Below are positions 6,666 through 8,428 of a stretch of 8,428 bases of DNA, one piece after another. Positions within the stretch are counted from its first letter, which is position 1; each line of letters begins with the position of its first letter. The DNA comes from Gemmatimonadota bacterium (GTDB lineage Bacteria; Gemmatimonadota; Gemmatimonadetes; Longimicrobiales; Longimicrobiaceae). The notes under the pieces were generated by a model. The model did not search any database, was not told the DNA's origin, and saw nothing but the letters and a program-made list of their open reading frames with translations. A program made the translations under genes and the position numbers. The stretch covers positions 1 through 8,428 of the forward strand of contig JAFAYN010000096.1 of the NCBI GenBank assembly GCA_019240375.1, given 5' to 3'.

Positions 6666-8428
6666 TCAACCCCCGGCGCGCTCCCGCGCCATCCTCACGA
6701 TGGCTTCCACCTGCTCGGCGAAGTCCAGCGCGGTGGTGTCCAGGAGCACCGCGTCCTCGGCCTGCCGCAGCGGGGCCACGGCGCGGGTGGAATCCACCGC
6801 GTCGCGCCCGGCCAGGCGTTCCGTTTCGGCGCGGATCTCCTCGGGCGACAGGTTGGCCGCACCCTGCTCCAGCAGCCGGCGGCGGGCCCGCTCCTCCGGC
6901 GCGCACACCAGGAACAGCTTGAGCTCGGCGTCGGGGAAGACCACCGTCCCGATGTCGCGCCCGTCGGCCACCAGCCCGCCCCGCGCCCCCGCCTCACGCA
7001 GCGCGCCCATCAGCCACTCGCGCACGGCGGGGACCGCCGCCATCGGCGAGACGTGGGCGTTCACCTCGGGGGCGCGGATCGCGGCGGACACGTCCTTGCC
7101 CCAGAGCGTCATCCGGTACCCGCCGGGGGTGGGGATCCCTTCCACGCCCAGCGCCTCCAGCTCCTCCGCGGAAAGCTCCGCCCAGCGCTCCACCGGGATC
7201 CCGGCGCGGAGCGCGGCCAGGGTGATGGCGCGGTAGAAGGCGCCGGAGTCCAGGTGCCGGTACCCCAGCGCCGCCGCCGCCGCCTTCGCGGTGGAGCTTT
7301 TCCCGGAGCCCGCCGGGCCGTCGATGGCGACGATGATCCCGTCGGCGCGGTGCGGGGCCGCAGGCGCGGTGCCGTGGGCGGGGGCGGCGCTCCCTCCCGC
7401 GGCCTCGTCCAGGCGCTCCCAGAACCCCGGGAAGCTGACGTCGGCGCACCCGGGGTCGTCGACGCGGATCCGGTTGCCAGGGAGGGCGGCGAGCACCCCG
7501 AAGGCCATGGCGATGCGGTGGTCGCCGTCGGTGCGGACGTCGCCCCGGAGCGGGCGGTCCGTCCCGCGGACCACCATCCCGTCGGGAAGCTCCTCGGCCT
7601 CCACCCCCAGCGCGCACAGGTTCTGGACCAGCACGGCGATCCGGTCGCTTTCCTTGACGCGCAGCTCCCCCGCCCCGGTGATCCGCGTCTCTCCCTCGGC
7701 GCGCGCGGCGAGCACCGCCAGCACCGGGACCTCGTCGATCATCGAGGGGATCTCCGCCCCCCCCACCTCGGTGCCGCACAGCCGCGCCGGGCGGACGAGC
7801 AGGTCGGCGACGGGCTCCCCCCCCTCCACCCGCTCGTCGTGGATCTCCACGAAGCCGCCCATGCGGGCCAGCACCCGGAAGAGCCCGGTGCGCGTGGGGT
7901 TGATCCCCACCCCGGAGATGCGCAGCTCGCCCTGGTCGGCGAGCAGCGCCAGGGCGACGAAGAAGGCGGCGGAGGAGGGATCGCCGGGGACGCGGAGGTC
8001 GAGCGGCGGGAGCGGCCCTTCCGGGGGGGTGAGCGAGGTCCGCCACCCGCCGTCCGCCTCCTCCGTGACCACCTCCACGCCCATGCCGCGCAGCATCCGC
8101 TCGGTGTGGTCGCGCGACAGGAGCGGCTCGTGCACCGTCACCGGCACCCCCGCGGAAAGCCCGGCGAGGAGGACCGCGCTCTTGACCTGCGCGCTGGCCT
8201 TGGGAGAAAGGTGCTCGATGGGGCGGAGGGCGCCGCCGCACACCTGGATCGGGAGGACGCCCTCGCCCTCCGGCTCCCGGACGCGGGCGCCCATGCGGAC
8301 GAGCGGGTCGGTGATCCGCCGCATCGGGCGGCGGCGCAGCGACGCGTCCCCGGTGAGGGTGCCGCACAGCTCCCGCCCGGCGAGGAGCCCCATCATCAGG
8401 CGCGCGGTGGTCCCGCTGTTCCCGCAGT
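6666..8428 (-). CDS. aroA-cmk: Bifunctional EPSP synthase (3-phosphoshikimate 1-carboxyvinyltransferase) / cytidylate kinase fusion (5' end outside window)
   Basis: 586 codons are visible, from the window edge to TGA at 6666, in one unbroken frame; residue numbers count from the first complete codon (8426). The AroA part starts at its active-site motif CGNSGTTARL (1-10), so about 90 N-terminal residues are missing. It continues with TGDASLRRRPM (25-35), SAQVKSAVLLAGL (78-90), SRDHTERM (104-111), PGDPSSAAFF (147-156), IDEVPVLA (230-237, catalytic Asp231), ELRVKESDRI (254-263) and DHRIAMA (302-308). This enzyme joins PEP to shikimate-3-phosphate on the way to chorismate. An Ala/Pro/Gly linker (about 343-362) leads to a full-length cytidylate kinase of about 224 residues. 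That part has P-loop GPAGSGKSS (370-378), DSGAFYRA (393-400), VADGRDIGTVVFPDAELKLFL (motif at about 486-506, Asp and Arg of DGRD) and APLRQAEDAVLLDTT near the end. It phosphorylates CMP and dCMP. All key residues of both enzymes are present. rpsA follows after 132 bp. Confidence 0.95.
   Translation of the reverse strand, partial: CGNSGTTARLMMGLLAGRELCGTLTGDASLRRRPMRRITDPLVRMGARVREPEGEGVLPIQVCGGALRPIEHLSPKASAQVKSAVLLAGLSAGVPVTVHEPLLSRDHTERMLRGMGVEVVTEEADGGWRTSLTPPEGPLPPLDLRVPGDPSSAAFFVALALLADQGELRISGVGINPTRTGLFRVLARMGGFVEIHDERVEGGEPVADLLVRPARLCGTEVGGAEIPSMIDEVPVLAVLAARAEGETRITGAGELRVKESDRIAVLVQNLCALGVEAEELPDGMVVRGTDRPLRGDVRTDGDHRIAMAFGVLAALPGNRIRVDDPGCADVSFPGFWERLDEAAGGSAAPAHGTAPAAPHRADGIIVAIDGPAGSGKSSTAKAAAAALGYRHLDSGAFYRAITLAALRAGIPVERWAELSAEELEALGVEGIPTPGGYRMTLWGKDVSAAIRAPEVNAHVSPMAAVPAVREWLMGALREAGARGGLVADGRDIGTVVFPDAELKLFLVCAPEERARRRLLEQGAANLSPEEIRAETERLAGRDAVDSTRAVAPLRQAEDAVLLDTTALDFAEQVEAIVRMARERAGG

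Noticed and set aside
6994..8367. 457-residue Arg/Pro/Gly-rich frame on the minus strand
   Set aside because: It is an out-of-frame reading of the aroA-cmk fusion, whose correct frame contains all active-site motifs of both enzymes.

Overview
The window is very GC-rich DNA. All five recognisable genes lie on the minus strand, so transcription runs from the right edge (8428) towards the left edge (1). Gene content and style suggest a high-GC member of Gemmatimonadota, possibly Longimicrobiaceae: an AroA-cytidylate kinase fusion followed by ribosomal protein S1, a predicted lipoprotein-like subtilisin, and a secreted beta-roll/S74 'tail-fibre-domain' protein. The taxonomic placement is inference from general knowledge, not from a marker in the window.

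Reading in the direction of transcription: (1) 8428-6666 is a 5'-truncated fusion of EPSP synthase (shikimate pathway) and cytidylate kinase. (2) After 132 bp that contain a possible structured leader comes rpsA (6533-4686), the six-domain 30S ribosomal protein S1, which ends in a strong hairpin terminator (4655-4622). The cmk-rpsA order is a widely conserved housekeeping pair. (3) A less GC-rich gap holds a plausible promoter and a strong ribosome binding site for a proteinase K/aqualysin-like serine peptidase (4516-3015). That gene has a one-base frameshift between its catalytic Asp and His, so as written it cannot make an active enzyme. (4) The gap 3014-2816 carries an inverted repeat and a second copy of the terminator element seen after rpsA. 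(5) An acyl-CoA (probably propionyl-CoA) carboxylase carboxyltransferase subunit follows (2815-1265). (6) The left end is a secreted protein with a signal peptide, about ten YadA-head-like repeats and an S74 intramolecular chaperone domain (1136 to beyond base 1).

The right half is core metabolism and translation. The left half is a looser set of single genes with their own terminators: two exported proteins flanking a central-carbon enzyme. No RNA gene, CRISPR array, insertion sequence or phage module is visible.

I did not find a convincing new multi-gene system. The most interesting signals are a repeated terminator-like element whose two copies share a UNCG tetraloop and show one compensatory base-pair change, the frameshifted peptidase, and the secreted protein that joins an adhesin-like head to a phage-type chaperone.
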